Source: Pedobacter aquatilis
GTDB taxonomy: Bacteria > Bacteroidota > Bacteroidia > Sphingobacteriales > Sphingobacteriaceae
Assembly: GCF_030409415.1 (NCBI RefSeq)
Contig: NZ_JAUFPW010000025.1
Span: 1-64,000 of the forward strand
Reading direction: 5' to 3'
DNA: 64,000 nt
Shown here: positions 53,955-63,844 of the stretch, piece after piece
How positions within the stretch are numbered: the first letter of the stretch is position 1
How the letters are laid out: every line of letters starts with the position of its first letter
Made by a program: the position numbers and the translations under genes
The notes under the pieces: model-generated
The model's database searches: none
What the model saw: the letters and a program-made list of their open reading frames with translations, nothing else
Told to the model about the DNA's origin: nothing

Positions 53955-56291
53955 TTACTGTGAAATTTTTACCCAATCCGTTCCGTCACTTTGAATCGTA
54001 ATAACCTGATTAATCGCCGGCGCTGCAATTGCAGTTCCATCAGGATTTACCACAGCTGTTACAAAACTTAAAGCAGCAGCAGAACCATTTATAATTCTAT
54101 AAACTCTGCCTTTAACATCAGCAGCAGCAGGTAAGGTAATAGATGTAGCCAATGCCCCAAGAATTCTAACTGAATGATGACTCTCATTTAAGGTTAAACT
54201 TCCTCCTGTTGTATATCTTAAAATACCAGCTGCAAATGAGCCATTGATATTTAACGTACTTGTTGCTGATGGAGCAGAAGTTGCGGTACCCAAACCATTA
54301 TTTAAAGTTAATGTACCACCATTGGATGCCATTTGCCCTGAAATTAATGGCAATGCAGTATTGGTATTTGCAATAACTAATGTATTATTGTTGGTAGTTA
54401 AGGTACTGCCAGCATTATTTCCAATTAAAATATTGCCAGTACCTGTAGTTATTGCCGCACCAGCAGAGTGTCCAAGTGCTGTATTATCATTTCCGGTATT
54501 AAATGTTAATGAGTTACTTCCAATACCTGTATTTCCAGTTCCACTAATATTCCTTATCAATGAATTTGTACCAATTGCAGTGTTATCAGAGCCAGATGTA
54601 TTCACCAATAATGCTTGCGAACCAAATGCAGAGTTATTAAAACCACTCATATTTCTTTGCATTGCCAAATAACCAAAAGAGCTATTCTCGTAACCAGAAT
54701 TATTTAATGAAAGCGATTCTTTACCGAAAGCACTATTATAATATCCTGTAATGTTATTAGTTATGGTCCTATAGCCATAAGAAACATTCAAATCTAAAGA
54801 ATTGCCTATTCTTCCAGATTTTTGACCATTTATTGTGAAATTAATGGCAACGTCATCTGTGTTACCCAAAAGGTTTGTTACATTATCTTGATTGCCTGTA
54901 TTACCCCTTAATGCCCAGCCCGAAGAATTAATAAATGCATTTCTACTAATCAATTCTGGTACACCTGAAGTTGTATTGGTAATATATACCTTATTTGCAT
55001 CTGTTACCCCAGCGGTAGTTAGTTTTGCAACAGATACAGATGCGTTTGCGAGTTGAAGTGTACCAACAGCTGCATCATCAATATTTACAGTTTTAACTTC
55101 TTTACTACCAATTTTTACAGAAGTTACTGCCGCATCTGCAAGCTTTAAAGTAGCAACAGCTCCATCTGCCAACTTAAGAGTGGTTACTGCTCCATTATTA
55201 ATATTTACAACAACGTCTTTTAGCAAAGCTGATGCTCCATTCGCATCGACACTTAAATCTGTTGAGCTTAAAGATTTTCCGCCACTGATATTCCCTACAT
55301 CTAAAGTTACAGGTTTCCAGATTGAACCATCAAACAATAATACTTGATTATTTAGAGGATTTGGTGCAGATAAGGTTTTACCTTGAAGATTAGCCACAGT
55401 AGGATTAGGATAGTTGCCTGCTAAATCTCCTCCGGCAACGCCGGTAGATGGGCCAACCGGTCCTTGTGCACCTGTTGCACCAGTAACTCCTTGAAGTCCG
55501 GCAGGACCTGTTAAACCAATTGGGCCTTGCGGACCTACTGCACCAGTAGTACCTTGTGCACCCGTTGGTCCGGTTGCTCCGGCTGGGCCTGTTAAACCAA
55601 TGGGACCTTGTGGGCCTACTGCACCTATATCACCTTTTAAACCTTGTGGTCCAGCCGGGCCTGCTGCTCCTGTAAGCCCTATTGGACCTTGCGGACCCAC
55701 TGCTCCGGTACTACCAGTTGCTCCCACTGGTCCGGTTGGTCCGGCAGGACCAGTTAAACCAATACTTCCTTGTGGGCCAGTTGCACCAACATCACCTTTT
55801 ATTCCCTGAGGACCAGCGGGACCTATAGCACCCTGAGGACCAACAGCTCCGGTAGCACCAGTATCGCCTTTAGCACCAGTTGGCCCGTTAGCTGAATACA
55901 ATGCGTATGGCACACTAAGGAGTTGAGCTGTACCAGCTAGAATAAAATTGCTTCCATTGTCAGGATCTATTTCAACCTTAATAAACTTTAAGCCTGTGCC
56001 CCAAGTAACAGCAGCCATTGTTCCTGTTGTAGATGTGGCTCCAGCACTGCCAATAATTACACTATATAACCCGAAAGGATTGGTTACAACATTTCGAACT
56101 TCTGTATATTGAGCATTTCCGGTTGAGGTTGCATCCAGTATACTAATTCTTAAAGCGATGCTCTTATTTGATAATGGTGTCCCATTTGTATTTCTAGCAG
56201 CTCCTTGATAGTTGAATTGCTGAGGTGCTTGTGCCTTCGCAAAAAATGCCATGCCAACGAATAGCAAAGCAATTAGTAAATTTCTTTTCAT
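53955..56291 (-). CDS. Collagen-like and head-repeat secreted fibre protein
   Basis: This 778-residue protein has a signal peptide (cleavage near Ala20) and an N-terminal domain (about 21-133, AQAPQQFNYQGAARNTNGTP). A Gly-X-Y collagen-like region follows at 136-283, of about 49 triplets. A helical or linker stretch leads to six head repeats of 17 residues at 516-615. The C-terminal domain ends SDGTDWVKIS. The plan resembles trimeric phage-tail or YadA-like fibres. It shares an operon with CHU_C and PorP genes, suggesting surface display by T9SS, although it has no CHU_C domain itself. Confidence 0.88.
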   Translation of the reverse strand: MKRNLLIALLFVGMAFFAKAQAPQQFNYQGAARNTNGTPLSNKSIALRISILDATSTGNAQYTEVRNVVTNPFGLYSVIIGSAGATSTTGTMAAVTWGTGLKFIKVEIDPDNGSNFILAGTAQLLSVPYALYSANGPTGAKGDTGATGAVGPQGAIGPAGPQGIKGDVGATGPQGSIGLTGPAGPTGPVGATGSTGAVGPQGPIGLTGAAGPAGPQGLKGDIGAVGPQGPIGLTGPAGATGPTGAQGTTGAVGPQGPIGLTGPAGLQGVTGATGAQGPVGPSTGVAGGDLAGNYPNPTVANLQGKTLSAPNPLNNQVLLFDGSIWKPVTLDVGNISGGKSLSSTDLSVDANGASALLKDVVVNINNGAVTTLKLADGAVATLKLADAAVTSVKIGSKEVKTVNIDDAAVGTLQLANASVSVAKLTTAGVTDANKVYITNTTSGVPELISRNAFINSSGWALRGNTGNQDNVTNLLGNTDDVAINFTINGQKSGRIGNSLDLNVSYGYRTITNNITGYYNSAFGKESLSLNNSGYENSSFGYLAMQRNMSGFNNSAFGSQALLVNTSGSDNTAIGTNSLIRNISGTGNTGIGSNSLTFNTGNDNTALGHSAGAAITTGTGNILIGNNAGSTLTTNNNTLVIANTNTALPLISGQMASNGGTLTLNNGLGTATSAPSATSTLNINGSFAAGILRYTTGGSLTLNESHHSVRILGALATSITLPAAADVKGRVYRIINGSAAALSFVTAVVNPDGTAIAAPAINQVITIQSDGTDWVKISQ
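54447..54746 (-). repeat. Head repeats of 17 residues
   Basis: Coding repeats begin at residues 516, 533, 550, 567, 584 and 600. Each follows the pattern G-x-x-N-S/T-A/S-x-G-x-x-A/S-L-x-x-N-x-S, like stacked beta-rolls of trimeric adhesin heads. Confidence 0.75.
55455..55778 (-). repeat. 81-bp coding repeats in collagen-like region
   Basis: GPQGPIGLTG or GPQGSIGLTG recurs at residues 172, 199, 226 and 253, spaced exactly 27 residues (81 bp) apart. This gives four tandem units that could expand or contract by slipped-strand mispairing. Confidence 0.75.
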
Positions 56292-56532
56292 TTAACGGGA
56301 ATGTGATCTTTTTAGAAAAACAATGCGGATGAAGGCACAGCTTAACTCTCAAATCTAATAATTAGTATAACCTGACTAGTCAAGTTTACACGAAATGCTT
56401 CAGAACTTTAAGAAAAGCTTAAAAAAAATAGCATAAACACTGATCAAGAAATTTGTTTTTTACACAAAAGCAGATTATGAGATTAAAAACCTATTAGAAA
56501 TTAACCAAAATTACACCTGTTTTATCTAATGA

Positions 56533-57876
56533 TTATGTTTCCGAAGGGAAAGAAATCCCCTTAATGTTGCGGTATAAATCTACAGCATATAAATCTGTCA
56601 TTCCTGAAACGAAATCTAGTACACTTTGCGTTCTGGAGTAAATATCTGTTTTATCAGTATGATACTGCTTAGGAATTAGTTTTACTAATTTTTGATAATA
56701 GTGCGTATTATTATGAATTAATGCAGGAACAAATTCTTCCAAAAGCCCTGCCATTATTTTATAACCAGCAACTTCTTTTTGAATAACAGAGGAGAAATTA
56801 TAAATTCTTTCTATCGAGATTTTTTCTACAGCCTTCCATGCTGTTATATATGGCTCGGGTAGTAAATCAGTTAAGCTTTTATTTAAAGTTCCATTTAAAA
56901 GGTTTTCCTGTTCATTATAAAATATATCAGCACAAATTGTTGTCAGCGTATTAATCGCCTTGGCTCTTAACAATCCAATTTTAGCATCATCATCTTCATA
57001 ATCGTTTTTAAGCCTATCTTCAATTGTTTTAGAATTGGCAAAAGGAATTAAAAAGTTCTTTACTTCTTCGTATGATAGAATTTTTAACCGATGAGCATCT
57101 TCCAAATCAATAATGCTGTAACAAATATCATCAGCTGCTTCAACCAAATAAACCAATGGATGACGTTTATAAATTAAGAATTCTCCTTCCTCTTTCTCCA
57201 TTCCTAATTCAGAAGCGATTTTCAAAAAGCTATCTTGTTCTGATTGAAAAAAACCATACTTTTTTCTGTGCAGCAAGCCCTTTTGCTTGCCTGCAATAGA
57301 GGCGCAAGGATACTTTGCAATCGAAGCAAGTGTTGAATATGTTAAGGCGTAAGCATCATTCCCCTTACCTTTTAACGGATGGGTTAAAATTCTAATTGCG
57401 TTGGCATTCCCTTCAAAATTGATTAAGTCGTGCCATTGCGATTCATTCATTTCCTTTTGATAGGTCTTACCATCACCATCGGTAAAATATCTTGAAATTG
57501 CAGCTTCTCCAGAATGCCCGAAAGCAGGGTTGCCTAAATCGTGAGCTAAAGATGCGGCTGCTACAATATTTCCTACCTCGTTTATTAATGGAACATCTTT
57601 AATTAAATTGAGATTTTTAGCTTCTAAATTGCTTAGAAAAAGATTAGCCATAGAACGGGCAACACTTGCTACCTCTAAACTATGTGTTAAACGGTTATGT
57701 ACAAAAACACTTCCTGGTAATGGGAAAACCTGAGTTTTGTTTTGCAACCTTCTAAATGGCGACGAAAAAATTAACCTATCGTAATCACGCTGAAAATCAG
57801 AACGTGCTCTATCTGTACTTGCACCATACTGTTCTTGTCCAAAACGTTTATTCGAAAGTAACCTACTCCACTCCAT
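56533..57876 (-). CDS. dgt: Deoxyguanosinetriphosphate triphosphohydrolase (dGTPase)
   Basis: This 447-residue HD-domain protein hydrolyses dGTP to deoxyguanosine and triphosphate. The HD metal site is spread over LTHSLEVASVARSMA (His), LAHDLGNPAFGHSGEAA (His-Asp) and VEAADDICYSIIDLEDA. The N-terminus RARSDFQRDYDRLIFSSPFRRLQ is typical of the family. It is flanked by T9SS genes and small stress-like genes and has its own transcript unit. Confidence 0.93.
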   Translation of the reverse strand: MEWSRLLSNKRFGQEQYGASTDRARSDFQRDYDRLIFSSPFRRLQNKTQVFPLPGSVFVHNRLTHSLEVASVARSMANLFLSNLEAKNLNLIKDVPLINEVGNIVAAASLAHDLGNPAFGHSGEAAISRYFTDGDGKTYQKEMNESQWHDLINFEGNANAIRILTHPLKGKGNDAYALTYSTLASIAKYPCASIAGKQKGLLHRKKYGFFQSEQDSFLKIASELGMEKEEGEFLIYKRHPLVYLVEAADDICYSIIDLEDAHRLKILSYEEVKNFLIPFANSKTIEDRLKNDYEDDDAKIGLLRAKAINTLTTICADIFYNEQENLLNGTLNKSLTDLLPEPYITAWKAVEKISIERIYNFSSVIQKEVAGYKIMAGLLEEFVPALIHNNTHYYQKLVKLIPKQYHTDKTDIYSRTQSVLDFVSGMTDLYAVDLYRNIKGISFPSET

Positions 57877-58025
57877 GAATTATTATTTAGTAGTGCGCAA
57901 GTTAAGCAAAACTGAAAAATGATAACGAAGATTTTAACCGGATTAACATATTTGCCTAATTATGAAAGCAATAAAACAAAACCATTTGAGTTCTTGCGTG
58001 TTTTTTATACTTAGCGCATTAGGTT

Positions 58026-58406
58026 ATGAAAACGAGCATATATAATAAACAAGAACATCTCGAAGGTTTTGTTGGTAATGTAGAAGAAGCCAAGCACAAA
58101 TCGGATGTACAGAAAGCTTACGAAAAAGGTAATGATGGAGACGAAGTTACAAGTTTTGGAAAGGAGCCAATTTCGAAAATTGCAGCAACAAAAATCGCCA
58201 GTGGAGGTAAAATTACCGCAAGGGATGGGTTGGATAATACAGGAACCCAAGGAGCAGATTCTTTAAGCGATGATACTTATAATAGCAATGATAAAAATCC
58301 AACGATTGAAAGCGCCACAAGTGGGACTGGAAGTTCATCAGAAGATTTTAAAAATCAAAATATAAAACAACGTGATGAAGATGACGTGTTAAATACAGGA
58401 ATTTAA
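58026..58406 (+). CDS. Hydrophilic, probably disordered protein
   Basis: I do not recognise this 126-residue protein. It is rich in Asp, Glu, Lys, Ser and Asn with no hydrophobic core, especially from residue 60 (a DNTGTQGADSLSDDTYNSN stretch), so it is probably disordered. It is followed by a small membrane protein and, further on, by two similar hydrophilic proteins around the response regulator. Confidence 0.6.
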   Translation: MKTSIYNKQEHLEGFVGNVEEAKHKSDVQKAYEKGNDGDEVTSFGKEPISKIAATKIASGGKITARDGLDNTGTQGADSLSDDTYNSNDKNPTIESATSGTGSSSEDFKNQNIKQRDEDDVLNTGI

Positions 58407-58418
58407 TTTAGATAAAAA

Positions 58419-58613
58419 ATGAGCTTATTAAAATATGTGATACTTGGAGCAGCAGCTGTTTACGGGTATAATTATGCAACAAAAAAACGTGTTGTTGATG
58501 GGAAATCTATAATTGATGATTTAAAAGATCAAGCACCAGATTATATAGAAAGGGCAAAAAGATTTGGAGATAAGGTTAAGCAAGACTTAAACCAAACCAA
58601 TGGATTATATTAA
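58419..58613 (+). CDS. Small YtxH-like membrane protein
   Basis: This 64-residue protein has a short hydrophobic N-terminus (LLKYVILGAAAVYGYNYA) and a charged helical end (DDLKDQAPDYIERAKRFG). It resembles small YtxH-like stress-related proteins. It lies 12 bp after the hydrophilic gene and is probably co-transcribed. Confidence 0.65.
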   Translation: MSLLKYVILGAAAVYGYNYATKKRVVDGKSIIDDLKDQAPDYIERAKRFGDKVKQDLNQTNGLY

Positions 58614-58637
58614 GCATCATTATTAGTAATAGACAAC

Positions 58638-58685
58638 AAGGATCAGTAATTGAATACAGATTCCCCTGTATAATTATTGATCCTT
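58638..58685. terminator. Hairpin between convergent small genes
   Basis: AAGGATCAGTAATTGAATACAG (58638-58659) pairs with CTGTATAATTATTGATCCTT (58666-58685) with a two-base bulge and one mismatch. It overlaps the 3' end of the minus-strand small gene, probably ending both transcripts. Confidence 0.65.
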
Positions 58686-58925
58686 GCCATTAAGTCCTTT
58701 TTCCTCTGCCCTGTTTCTTGATGATAAATCATCATTTTCAATAATATTAGCATCCTTTAATTTGCTAGAGGCATCTTCATTTTCCTTACTTACATGCTCA
58801 GGTGTGTTTTTCCTTTTAAAAGCATCAGGGTCGGAACTATGACCATAAGTGTCATTATCCAAATCTCTATCGGTTTTGCTATTACCTTGATTTTCATGCT
58901 CAAGATTTTTATTATCACTATTCAT
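58674..58925 (-). CDS. Hydrophilic, probably disordered protein
   Basis: I do not recognise this 83-residue protein. It is composed almost wholly of charged and polar residues (Asn, Lys, Asp, Glu, Ser), with no hydrophobic segment, and has a DLDNDTYGHSSDPDAFKR segment. It resembles the hydrophilic proteins at 58026 and 59840 in composition, and may belong to a stress response set. Confidence 0.55.
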   Translation of the reverse strand: MNSDNKNLEHENQGNSKTDRDLDNDTYGHSSDPDAFKRKNTPEHVSKENEDASSKLKDANIIENDDLSSRNRAEEKGLNGKDQ

Positions 58926-59167
58926 TTTAATTTTTTTAAGGTTATTACAGTATTTATAACACTTAAAATTTTAAAAGGTTTATATTCTTTTTATAGATAA
59001 CTAAATGACGAAATGCTTTGGTAAACAAAATGGGAATTACCATGTTTAATCATGTAAAGCAATATTAATCCGTATAAATACAATGATTTGAAGTACAAAC
59101 ACGGACTTACACATTTTAAAATATTTCGATATTTGAAACTGAACTAACTAGATTTTCCACACAGAAA

Positions 59168-59827
59168 TTGAAAAATTACATTAAAGTATTACTCGCTGAG
59201 GATCATGCCATTGTTAGAAATGGAATTGCTGCACTCTTAGAAAAAGAAGAAGATATTAAGATAATAGCCGAAGCAAAAAATGGAGCAGAAGTCTTAAGCT
59301 TATTAGAATCGGGAATTGACCCAGATTTAATTTTAACTGACATTAATATGCCTGATATAAATGGCATAGACCTTATTACTGCCGTTAAATCTAATTACCC
59401 CAAAATTAAAGTGCTTGTTTTAACCATGCTTGAGCATGAAAAATATGTTAATCAGGCATTAAAAGTTGGCGCTAATGGTTATTTACTTAAAAATGTAAAT
59501 ATTGATGAAATTATATTCGCCATTAATCAATTAACCAAAGGTTATAGTTACATCTGCACGAGTATTTCGCTAAACTTATTAGCTAAAGCAGATTCATCTC
59601 AAGACTATATTTCACAGAAATTCAAAGAAAATGTAGAGATTTCAAAAAGAGAAATTGAAATACTTAACTTAATTGCTCAGGGCTTTACAAATAGTGAAAT
59701 TGCGGATAAATTATTTACAAGTAAAAGAACAATAGAAGGCAATAGGCAAAATTTGCTTGAAAAGACAGGGACTAAAAATACAGCAGCTTTAGTAAATTTT
59801 GTTGTTAGAAATAAAATTATCGATTAG
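59168..59827 (+). CDS. NarL/LuxR-type response regulator
   Basis: This 219-residue protein has a receiver domain (residues 5-125: acidic pair Glu11/Asp12, phospho-acceptor Asp58, VLTMLEHE, YLLKNVN Lys) and a C-terminal LuxR helix-turn-helix (about 155-217: SKREIEILNLIAQGFTNSEI, SKRTIEGNRQNLLEKTG). The start codon is TTG; no in-frame ATG is available upstream before the receiver domain begins. No histidine kinase gene is in the window, so it is an orphan here. It lies between small hydrophilic genes. Confidence 0.9.
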   Translation: MKNYIKVLLAEDHAIVRNGIAALLEKEEDIKIIAEAKNGAEVLSLLESGIDPDLILTDINMPDINGIDLITAVKSNYPKIKVLVLTMLEHEKYVNQALKVGANGYLLKNVNIDEIIFAINQLTKGYSYICTSISLNLLAKADSSQDYISQKFKENVEISKREIEILNLIAQGFTNSEIADKLFTSKRTIEGNRQNLLEKTGTKNTAALVNFVVRNKIID

Positions 59828-59839
59828 TCACAAAATTAA

Positions 59840-60085
59840 TTAAGAAACGCCTTTTTCTTGATCAACATTACCAGATAAATCATCCACATCACTTTTATCT
59901 GAGCCATTTGTGTCTCTCTTTTTAGGAGGTTTTTCCATTCTGCTTTCTTCTAAATCAGAAAAATCGCCATCTTTTTGATTGGCAACTTCACCATGAGATG
60001 ATGGTTTTTCCTTTAACGCCTCTTTCGGATTGGCAAAGTCTTGTCCTTCAATTGGCAAATCTTCTTTTTTTACTGGCTTTTTCAT
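59840..60085 (-). CDS. Hydrophilic, probably disordered protein
   Basis: I do not recognise this 81-residue protein. It is rich in Lys, Glu, Asp, Ser and Pro with KKEDLPIEGQDFANPKEALK near the start and no hydrophobic core. It converges on the response regulator gene, 12 bp apart. A relation to regulation by that protein is speculative. Confidence 0.55.
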   Translation of the reverse strand: MKKPVKKEDLPIEGQDFANPKEALKEKPSSHGEVANQKDGDFSDLEESRMEKPPKKRDTNGSDKSDVDDLSGNVDQEKGVS

Positions 60086-60133
60086 AAAGTTAAAACCTGT
60101 AAAATACCCTTTTGTTTCAAAAAATTAAGCATA

Positions 60134-60167
60134 AAAAAAGGTTGCAATTTGCATTGCAACCTTTTTT
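60134..60167 (-). terminator. Terminator after rpsJ
   Basis: A 15-bp stem AAAAAAGGTTGCAAT (60134-60148) with ATTGCAACCTTTTTT (60153-60167), a TTGC loop, and T runs on both strands. It closes the str operon, so read-through toward the distant rplC is unlikely. Confidence 0.9.
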
Positions 60168-60181
60168 GTTTTTAAAATCAA

Positions 60182-60487
60182 TTAAACTTTGATTTCAACT
60201 TCAACACCACTAGGTAATTCAAGTTTCATTAAAGCATCAACTGTTTTAGAGTTAGAGCTATAAATATCTAATAAGCGTTTATAAGCGCATAATTGGAATT
60301 GCTCTCTTGCTTTTTTGTTTACGTGTGGAGAACGTAAAACAGTAAAGATTTTTTTCTCTGTAGGAAGTGGAATTGGACCACTTACAACTGCACCCGTAGG
60401 TTTAACAGTCTTTACGATTTTCTCAGCAGATTTATCTACTAAGTTGTAATCGTAAGATTTTAATTTAATTCTGATTCTTTGGCTCAT
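60182..60487 (-). CDS. rpsJ: Ribosomal protein S10
   Basis: This 101-residue protein is part of the small-subunit head and, in other bacteria, of antitermination complexes. The signature [21 protein letters not shown] is intact. It is the last gene of the str block, followed by a terminator, rather than leading the S10 operon. Confidence 0.98.
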   Translation of the reverse strand: MSQRIRIKLKSYDYNLVDKSAEKIVKTVKPTGAVVSGPIPLPTEKKIFTVLRSPHVNKKAREQFQLCAYKRLLDIYSSNSKTVDALMKLELPSGVEVEIKV

Positions 60488-60549
60488 CTTATTTTTAATT
60501 ATGATTCCCTGTTAGAGCTATTAACAACAGGAACCGGATTTATCTTTGT

Positions 60550-60615
60550 GATTAAGGATTAAGGAACAAGGATTAAAGACACAAATCTTTTATCCTTGCT
60601 CTTTGTTCTTTAATC
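60550..60615. repeat. Imperfect inverted repeat between rpsJ and fusA
   Basis: Bases 60550-60578 and 60587-60615 are inverted copies over 29 bp with 23 matches, rich in GGATTAAGGAACAAGG words, separated by 8 bp. The words also appear within the methyltransferase gene (28764-28799). Confidence 0.65.
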
Positions 60616-60620
60616 TAAAA

Positions 60621-62735
60621 CTAGTCTTCAGATTTTACTCTTCCTTTAGATTTAGCTACAACTTCATCTTGAACGTTTTTAGGCGCTGGCTCGTAGTGAT
60701 CAAACTCCATTGTAGAAGTTGCACGACCTGAAGTGATTGTACGTAATTGAGTTACATAACCAAACATTTCTGAAAGTGGAACTAATGCTTTGATAACTTG
60801 TGAACCATTACGAGTATCCATACCTTGCAACTGACCACGACGACGGTTCATATCACCGATAACATCACCCATGTTTTCTTCAGGAGTTAAGATTTCGATT
60901 TTCATGATTGGCTCCATCAAAGAAGGTCTACATTTTGGTAAAGCCTCACGATATGCCATACGAGCAGCAAGCTCAAATGATAAAGCATCTGAATCGACTG
61001 CGTGGAATGAACCATCAATCAAACGTACTTTCATATCTGGAAGTGGGTAACCAGCTAACACACCGTTAGTCATTGCCGAAGCAAAACCTTTTTCAACTGA
61101 AGGGATAAATTCACGAGGAATTGAACCACCAACAATTTCATTTACGAATTGTAAACCACCTTTTTCAAAATCTGCATCAATTGGAGAAATTACAACTTTA
61201 ATATCAGCAAATTTACCACGACCACCTGATTGTTTTTTGTAAACCTCACGGTGTTCAGCTGTACCGAAGATAGCTTCTTTGTAAGCTACTTGTGGTGCAC
61301 CTTGGTTAACCTCTACTTTAAATTCGCGTTTTAAACGGTCAATTAAAATATCTAAGTGAAGCTCACCCATACCAGAGATAACTGTTTGACCAGTTTCTTG
61401 GTCAGTTTGTACTCTGAAAGTAGGATCTTCTTCAGCTAATTTAGATAATCCCATACCTAATTTATCTACGTCAGCTTGAGTTTTAGGTTCGATAGCTAAA
61501 CCGATAACTGGCTCAGGGAAGTTCATAGACTCAAGAATAATTGGGTTTTTCTCATCGCATAGTGTATCACCAGTTTTGATATCTTTAAAACCAACTACAG
61601 CAGCAATGTCACCAGCAGCTACGTTAGGCACTGGGTTTTGCTTGTTTGCGTGCATTTGGAAGATACGAGAAATACGCTCTTTACTTTCTGAACGAGTATT
61701 GTAAACGTAAGAACCTGCTTCTAAGTTACCCGAATAAACACGGATGAAACATAAACGACCTACGAATGGGTCAGTTGCAATTTTAAATGCTAAAGCTGCA
61801 AATGGTTCTTCAATACTTGGTTTTAATAAAATTTCAGCGCCAGTATCAGGGTTAGTACCAGTAACACCTTCAGAATCTAAAGGCGAGGGCAATAATTCCA
61901 TTACGTAATCCAACATGGTTTGTACACCTTTGTTTTTGAAAGATGAACCACATACCATAGGAACGATTTTAGCATCTAAAACAGCTGCACGTAAAGCGTC
62001 TAAAACTTCACGCTCCGTAATAGTTTCTGGTGCGTCGAAGAATTTCTCCATTAAAGACTCATCATAATCAGCAACTGATTCTAATAATTTCTCTCTCCAT
62101 TCCGCAACCTCATCAATCATATCATCAGGAATTGGCACTTCAGTAAAGGTCATACCTTTATCGTGCTCATTCCAAACAATACCACGGTTGTTAATTAAAT
62201 CAACAACACCTTTAAATTGATCTTCAGAACCGATAGGTAATTGCAATGGAACTGCATTACTACCTAACATATCTTTAACTTGCTTAACAACTTTTAAGAA
62301 GTCTGCTCCAGAACGGTCCATTTTGTTAACGAAACCAATACGAGCAACATTATAGTTGTTAGCTAAACGCCAGTTAGTTTCTGATTGAGGCTCAACACCA
62401 TCAACAGCAGAGAACAAAAACACTAAACCATCTAATACACGTAATGAGCGGTTTACCTCTACGGTAAAATCCACGTGTCCTGGTGTATCGATAATGTTCA
62501 TGTGATAGTTCTGGTTTCTGTATTTCCAGTTAACTGTAGTTGCAGCAGAAGTAATGGTAATACCACGCTCTTGCTCTTGTGCCATCCAGTCCATTGTTGC
62601 AGCACCTTCGTGCACTTCACCAATTTTATGACTAACACCAGCATAATAAAGGATACGCTCAGTTGTTGTAGTTTTACCTGCATCAATGTGAGCTGCAATA
62701 CCGATATTTCTTGTAAATTTTAAATCTCTTGCCAT
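60621..62735 (-). CDS. fusA: Elongation factor G
   Basis: This 704-residue GTPase catalyses translocation. G1 is [15 protein letters not shown]3 DTPGHVDF and G4 [10 protein letters not shown]. The later domains have [20 protein letters not shown] at the C-terminus. The length is normal. It lies between rpsG (135 bp) and rpsJ (133 bp). Confidence 0.98.
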   Translation of the reverse strand: MARDLKFTRNIGIAAHIDAGKTTTTERILYYAGVSHKIGEVHEGAATMDWMAQEQERGITITSAATTVNWKYRNQNYHMNIIDTPGHVDFTVEVNRSLRVLDGLVFLFSAVDGVEPQSETNWRLANNYNVARIGFVNKMDRSGADFLKVVKQVKDMLGSNAVPLQLPIGSEDQFKGVVDLINNRGIVWNEHDKGMTFTEVPIPDDMIDEVAEWREKLLESVADYDESLMEKFFDAPETITEREVLDALRAAVLDAKIVPMVCGSSFKNKGVQTMLDYVMELLPSPLDSEGVTGTNPDTGAEILLKPSIEEPFAALAFKIATDPFVGRLCFIRVYSGNLEAGSYVYNTRSESKERISRIFQMHANKQNPVPNVAAGDIAAVVGFKDIKTGDTLCDEKNPIILESMNFPEPVIGLAIEPKTQADVDKLGMGLSKLAEEDPTFRVQTDQETGQTVISGMGELHLDILIDRLKREFKVEVNQGAPQVAYKEAIFGTAEHREVYKKQSGGRGKFADIKVVISPIDADFEKGGLQFVNEIVGGSIPREFIPSVEKGFASAMTNGVLAGYPLPDMKVRLIDGSFHAVDSDALSFELAARMAYREALPKCRPSLMEPIMKIEILTPEENMGDVIGDMNRRRGQLQGMDTRNGSQVIKALVPLSEMFGYVTQLRTITSGRATSTMEFDHYEPAPKNVQDEVVAKSKGRVKSED

Positions 62736-62769
62736 TATATTTTTTTGTTGATTTATCTGATTTTAAATG

Positions 62770-62807
62770 ATTACACCGATTATGTTAAAACAACAAATCG
62801 GTGTAAT
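62770..62807. repeat. Hairpin between rpsG and fusA
   Basis: A 12-bp stem ATTACACCGATT (62770-62781) with AATCGGTGTAAT (62796-62807) and a 14-base loop. It has no T run, so it is more likely an mRNA-processing or stability element than a terminator. Confidence 0.5.
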
Positions 62808-62870
62808 TTATCTAATCAGTATAATCTTCTAATTAAATCTGTGTAATCTTACTAATTTGTAAATAAACTA

Positions 62871-63338
62871 CTAGAAACGGAAGTGAGAGAACGCTTTGTT
62901 AGCCTCAGCCATTTTATGCGTATCTTCTTTCTTCTTAACAGCAGCACCTTCACCTTTAGCAGCAGCAACGATTTCGCCAGCTAATTTCTCTTTCATCGTT
63001 TTTTCACCACGACGACGAGCATATAAAATTAACCATTTCATACCTAGAGCTGTTTTACGTTCTGGTCTAACCTCAGTTGGAACCTGGAAGTTAGCACCAC
63101 CAACGCGGCGAGATTTAACCTCTACAGCTGGCATAATGTTAGTTAAAGCACGTTTAAATATCTCTAAACCGTTTTCACCTGCTTTTTTCTCAGCAATTTC
63201 AACAGCATCATAAAAAATAGAATAAGCGATAGATTTTTTACCATCGTACATCATATTGTTTACAAAACGAGTTACCTGAACATCATTAAATTTTGGATCA
63301 GGAAGAATAATTCTCTTTTTTGGTTTTGACTTTCTCAT
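62871..63338 (-). CDS. rpsG: Ribosomal protein S7
   Basis: This 155-residue primary assembly protein of the head has [20 protein letters not shown] and [20 protein letters not shown]. It lies 17 bp after rpsL. Confidence 0.98.
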   Translation of the reverse strand: MRKSKPKKRIILPDPKFNDVQVTRFVNNMMYDGKKSIAYSIFYDAVEIAEKKAGENGLEIFKRALTNIMPAVEVKSRRVGGANFQVPTEVRPERKTALGMKWLILYARRRGEKTMKEKLAGEIVAAAKGEGAAVKKKEDTHKMAEANKAFSHFRF

Positions 63339-63355
63339 TTCTTATTTCCTCCCGA

Positions 63356-63769
63356 TTATTTTTTCTTTCCTTTTGCAGGTGCAGCAGCTGCTTGACCTGG
63401 TTTAGGACGTTTAGTACCATATTTAGAACGACGTTGGTTACGACCAGCAACGCCTGATGTATCTAATGCACCACGAATGATGTGGTAACGTACACCTGGT
63501 AAATCTTTAACACGACCACCACGAATCAAAACGATTGAGTGCTCTTGTAAGTTGTGACCTTCTCCAGGAATGTAAGCATTCACCTCTTTACCGTTCGTTA
63601 AACGAACACGGGCTACTTTACGCATTGCTGAGTTTGGTTTTTTAGGGGTAGTGGTGTACACACGTGTACATACACCTCTTCGCTGTGGACAGCTGTCCAA
63701 CGCTGGAGACTTACTCTTGAACTCCAGTGCTACTCTACCTTTTCTAACTAATTGTTGAATAGTTGGCAT
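63356..63769 (-). CDS. rpsL: Ribosomal protein S12
   Basis: This 137-residue decoding-centre protein has [20 protein letters not shown] and [18 protein letters not shown], with the Lys residues that surround classic streptomycin-resistance positions in wild-type form. It is the first gene of the str operon. Confidence 0.98.
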   Translation of the reverse strand: MPTIQQLVRKGRVALEFKSKSPALDSCPQRRGVCTRVYTTTPKKPNSAMRKVARVRLTNGKEVNAYIPGEGHNLQEHSIVLIRGGRVKDLPGVRYHIIRGALDTSGVAGRNQRRSKYGTKRPKPGQAAAAPAKGKKK

Positions 63770-63844
63770 TGTGCTTTTTTATGTTTTTTATTAAAAATTT
63801 ACCGCTCCCCCGGCATCCTTGCAGATAGCCCATAAAACGGACTG

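Noticed and set aside
55455..55778. CRISPR-like array
   Set aside because: The 81-bp periodicity is coding (27 residues of Gly-X-Y), with no spacer diversity or cas genes.
54244..55809. Plus-strand Pro/Val-rich frames opposite the collagen-like gene
   Set aside because: They are antisense images of the Gly-X-Y and head repeats.
60541..60548. TATCTTTG on the plus strand before fusA
   Set aside because: It points against the operon with no gene on that strand and no -33 TTG.
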